A DNA stretch of 7,777 nucleotides, from assembly GCA_964633205.1 (NCBI GenBank), contig CAZWFN010000220.1:1-7777 (forward strand), given 5' to 3'. Position numbers and translations under genes: made by a program. Below are positions 6,190-7,777 of the stretch, piece after piece. Within the stretch, counting starts at the first letter, position 1; the number at the start of each line of letters is the position of its first letter. Source of the DNA: CAYVQE01 sp964633205 (GTDB taxonomy: Bacteria; Myxococcota; B64-G9). The notes under the pieces were generated by a model. The model was not told where the DNA came from, searched no databases, and was given only the letters and a program-made list of their open reading frames with translations.

Positions 6190-6223
6190 AAGCCCACCGG
6201 CGAAGTGTTCGAACGGGTGGCTT
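6190..6223 (+). other. Imperfect hairpin just upstream of the beta-helix gene
   Basis: AAGCCCACC (6190-6198) can pair with GGTGGCTT (6216-6223) with a single bulged C. The loop contains the perfect palindrome GTTCGAAC (6207-6214). It ends 5 nt before the ribosome site of the next gene, so in RNA it could affect translation. No T-run follows, so it does not look like an intrinsic terminator. The rest of the 124-bp gap holds no convincing promoter. Confidence 0.3.
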
Positions 6224-6228
6224 GAAGC

Positions 6229-6235
6229 GGGAGGG
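6229..6235 (+). promoter_or_regulatory. Ribosome binding site choosing ATG 6240 over TTG 6222
   Basis: GGGAGGG ends 4 nt before ATG 6240. The in-frame TTG at 6222 lacks a site and lies inside a predicted stem. ATGs at 6261 and 6267 would shorten the basic n-region of the signal and have poorer upstream sequence. Confidence 0.6.
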
Positions 6236-6239
6236 CGTG

Positions 6240-7646
6240 ATGGGTCGTCGTTGCCAGCGGATGAGAATGAGCCGGATTTTCGGTTGGGGCGTTCTGCTCG
6301 CCCTGTTTTTGCAAATGGGCTGCGCCGACTACGGGGGTGGCGGCAACTGCGTGATCTACGTCTCCGCCAACACCGGCAACGATGCGGACGAAGGCGCGAG
6401 TTGGGGCACTGCGCTGAAGTCGCTGCAGGAGGCCCTGAAAAGGAGCGAGAAAGACCGCTGCGATATCTGGATGGCGACGGGCGTCTACAAGCCGACGACG
6501 GGAGACGATCGCTTCGCCAGCTTCCAACTCGTGAACAAGGTCGACATATACGGCGGCTTCGCCGTCGGCCAGACCAGCCTCGAGCAGCGGGATCTGGATG
6601 CGAATCCGACGGTCCTCTCCGGGGCAATTGGAGATCCCCATGTCGAGGACGACAACTCGTGTCATGTGGTGGAGGCGATAAAAGTCAAGGCCGATTTGAA
6701 CGGAGTGGAGATATCCGGGGGATACGGAGATAGGGGCCCAAGTCCGGCGGAAAAAACCGGGGGTTTGTTTATTGTTGATTCGAAGGTCAATGTAGAAGAT
6801 TGCTGTTTTGTTGACAACGCAGCAAGACATGGAGCGGCGATATATGCGCAAAATTCTGATGTTGAAATCAGCAGAACTACGATAGAACACAATTGCGCCC
6901 TCTCGGGCGGAGCAATGGTGGAAATCTTTGAATCAAATATACGCGTTATTTCGACTGATTTTCTTGATGGATATCAATTTGAAGATTCGGATACGAGAGG
7001 TATTCGCCTGGCTTCCTCAAGTGGATACATGGAAGATTGTGTATTTAGCGGTATGACCTGTATAGCGATAGAATTCCGTGACTTGCCAGACAATGGAAAA
7101 AAGCCGGAACTTTACATAGATAGAACGAAAATCGAAAATAATATGGGTACACCGATTTCTTCGGGGTCGAAAGGAACCGTGGTGATAACCAATAGTATAA
7201 TAGCCAATAATGTCAAGGACGATGATTGCACAGCTGTTATATTCTTAGTTGAGGGTGTTGTCAAAGTAGTAAATTCTACAATTGTAAATAATGGGAATAG
7301 AAATACAAATCTTTTTGACAAACGCTGGGGAAGCTTGTCGATTGAAAACACAATTGTATGGGGTAACGTAGGGTTTCACGAAGGCGATTATCCAGCAAAA
7401 GTCAGCAGAATCGAATATTCATGTATAGAAAATGGAATTCAGGGGGACGTGGAAATAAATAATATTAGTAATTTTCCTGAGTTTAGAAGCTGGGACTCTG
7501 AAGAGAGGGTTCTAGAAACAACGGATTTGTACCTTACTCAGGAATCACCTTGTGTAGATGCAGCGGATCCGGGCCGTTCTCCGCAGCATGATTTTGAAGG
7601 AAAAACTCGAGATTCCAAGCCGGATATTGGTGCTTTTGAGCTTTGA
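6240..7646 (+). CDS. Right-handed beta-helix lipoprotein with anchor-type C-terminus
   Basis: This 468-aa protein begins with a basic n-region and the hydrophobic core WGVLLALFLQMGC, giving a likely lipid Cys28. Residues 38-130 match the head common to secreted pectate-lyase-fold repeat proteins: VIYVSANTGNDADEGASWG, ALKSLQEAL, DIWMATGVYKP, VDIYGGFAVGQTSLEQRD, PTVLSGAIGD. From about 142 to 410 come beta-helix rungs with recurring patterns such as VEDCCFVDNAA..GAAIYAQNS (187-206), VVITNSIIANN (314-324), VKVVNSTIVNN (341-351) and LSIENTIVWGN (366-376). The end (432-468: LTQESPCVDAADPG, then PDIGAFEL) matches the choice-of-anchor type C-terminus seen on such proteins. No catalytic residues could be assigned, so polysaccharide binding or lysis is not proven. 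GC falls sharply from about residue 180 onward, although the frame and fold continue. It may be cotranscribed with the preceding lipoprotein gene. Confidence 0.85.
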   Translation: MGRRCQRMRMSRIFGWGVLLALFLQMGCADYGGGGNCVIYVSANTGNDADEGASWGTALKSLQEALKRSEKDRCDIWMATGVYKPTTGDDRFASFQLVNKVDIYGGFAVGQTSLEQRDLDANPTVLSGAIGDPHVEDDNSCHVVEAIKVKADLNGVEISGGYGDRGPSPAEKTGGLFIVDSKVNVEDCCFVDNAARHGAAIYAQNSDVEISRTTIEHNCALSGGAMVEIFESNIRVISTDFLDGYQFEDSDTRGIRLASSSGYMEDCVFSGMTCIAIEFRDLPDNGKKPELYIDRTKIENNMGTPISSGSKGTVVITNSIIANNVKDDDCTAVIFLVEGVVKVVNSTIVNNGNRNTNLFDKRWGSLSIENTIVWGNVGFHEGDYPAKVSRIEYSCIENGIQGDVEINNISNFPEFRSWDSEERVLETTDLYLTQESPCVDAADPGRSPQHDFEGKTRDSKPDIGAFEL

Positions 7647-7740
7647 ATGGTATTGAGTAGAGAATGAGAGGGCCACTATAAAAAAATATCGCATTTTCGT
7701 TTCTGCTCGTGTTGACAGTTGTTCCAGTTGTTTCATCATG
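6775..7740. other. AT-rich tract starting inside the beta-helix gene
   Basis: By hand count, positions 6361-6420 are 65% GC, 6661-6720 are 53%, 6841-6900 are 40% and 7261-7320 are 23%. Codons in the later part favour A or T endings (AAT, ATA, GAA, GTA), opposite to every other gene here. The tract runs past the gene end and GC rises again only near 7750. This suggests recombination with, or import of, AT-rich DNA carrying beta-helix rungs, or relaxed local composition in a fast-evolving repeat domain. Confidence 0.75.
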
Positions 7741-7777
7741 GTCCAGATCCTTAGCGCGGCCTTCGGCCGCAACCAAA
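7664..7777 (+). pseudogene. Partial or interrupted gene with signal-peptide-like sequence
   Basis: After the beta-helix stop, ATG 7664 reads MRGPL and then TAA (7679-7681), beside a run of seven A (7680-7686). The same frame then reads KNIAFSFLLVLTVVPVVSS (7682-7738), a convincing signal-peptide core, and stays open to the window edge. Either a start codon is damaged, the in-frame stop inactivates the gene, or the resemblance is chance in AT-rich DNA. A second frame offers ATG 7738, without a ribosome site. Near the edge lies a short hairpin, GCGGCC-TTC-GGCCGC (7756-7770), without a T-run. The window ends before this can be resolved. Confidence 0.25.

Noticed and set aside
6112..6225. 37-codon frame overlapping the stop of the GH31-tail gene as ATGA
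   Set aside because: GAGGTGG upstream is too close to the ATG, the product has no recognisable feature, and it lacks a convincing coding signal. Translational coupling is possible but unsupported.
5526..6890. 455-residue N-terminal extension of the membrane protein
   Set aside because: The extension overlaps two opposite-strand genes with good signals, is Arg/Pro-rich, and bypasses the SD-linked ATG at 5525.
7712..7717. Perfect -35 hexamer TTGACA near the window end
   Set aside because: No -10 element lies at 16-18 bp downstream, and the sequence reads as part of a signal-peptide-like frame.
1..7777. Defence system, mobile element, tRNA, rRNA or riboswitch
   Set aside because: No nuclease, helicase, methylase, transposase, integrase or toxin-antitoxin motif appears in any credible frame, and no cloverleaf, rRNA or known riboswitch core was seen by eye.

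Overview
The window looks like chromosomal DNA from a high-GC, didermic bacterium. Four features point to a Myxococcota-like or former 'deltaproteobacterial' lineage: three predicted lipoproteins, one of them a Cys-rich repeat protein with a Gly/Asp-rich tether after the lipobox; third codon positions that are almost all G or C; a large envelope membrane protein; and SD-type ribosome sites. No 16S or other marker is present, so the lineage is an inference. Composition varies strongly: 83% GC in positions 3061-3120, inside the big membrane gene, against 23% in positions 7261-7320, inside the last gene.

Layout. Positions 1-149 are a leader with a plausible sigma70-type promoter. Positions 150-980 (+) encode a 276-aa lipoprotein with three tandem 81-residue units of ten cysteines each. 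Positions 981-1229 are coding-like sequence in the same frame behind its TAG stop, probably a small or decayed gene. Positions 1245-5525 (-), convergent with the first gene, encode a 1426-aa polytopic membrane protein. It joins a DUF2339-type domain to a DUF3999-type periplasmic domain in one chain, and carries a cytoplasmic linker of 17 five-residue repeats (12 of them regular) bracketed by a 20-bp direct repeat. Positions 5526-5782 are a divergent intergenic region with a 24-bp near-perfect dyad. Positions 5783-6115 (+) encode a 110-aa lipoprotein whose body resembles only the C-terminal beta-sandwich of GH31 glycosidases. Positions 6240-7646 (+) encode a 468-aa right-handed beta-helix lipoprotein with an anchor-type C-terminus; its first third is GC-rich and the rest is AT-rich. 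Positions 7647-7777 are AT-rich and end in a possible broken or partial secreted-protein gene.

How the genes may work together. All four clear products are predicted to act in the envelope: three lipoproteins and one inner-membrane protein with a large periplasmic domain. Beyond that shared location nothing shows that they form one system. They are not a single operon, because the second gene is on the opposite strand and the gaps are 264, 257 and 124 bp. I see no defence, CRISPR, integrase, transposase, tRNA or rRNA signature. The most unusual items are the DUF2339-DUF3999 fusion with its expandable linker, the orphan GH31 C-terminal piece on a lipoprotein signal, the ten-Cys repeat family, and the composition break inside the beta-helix gene.
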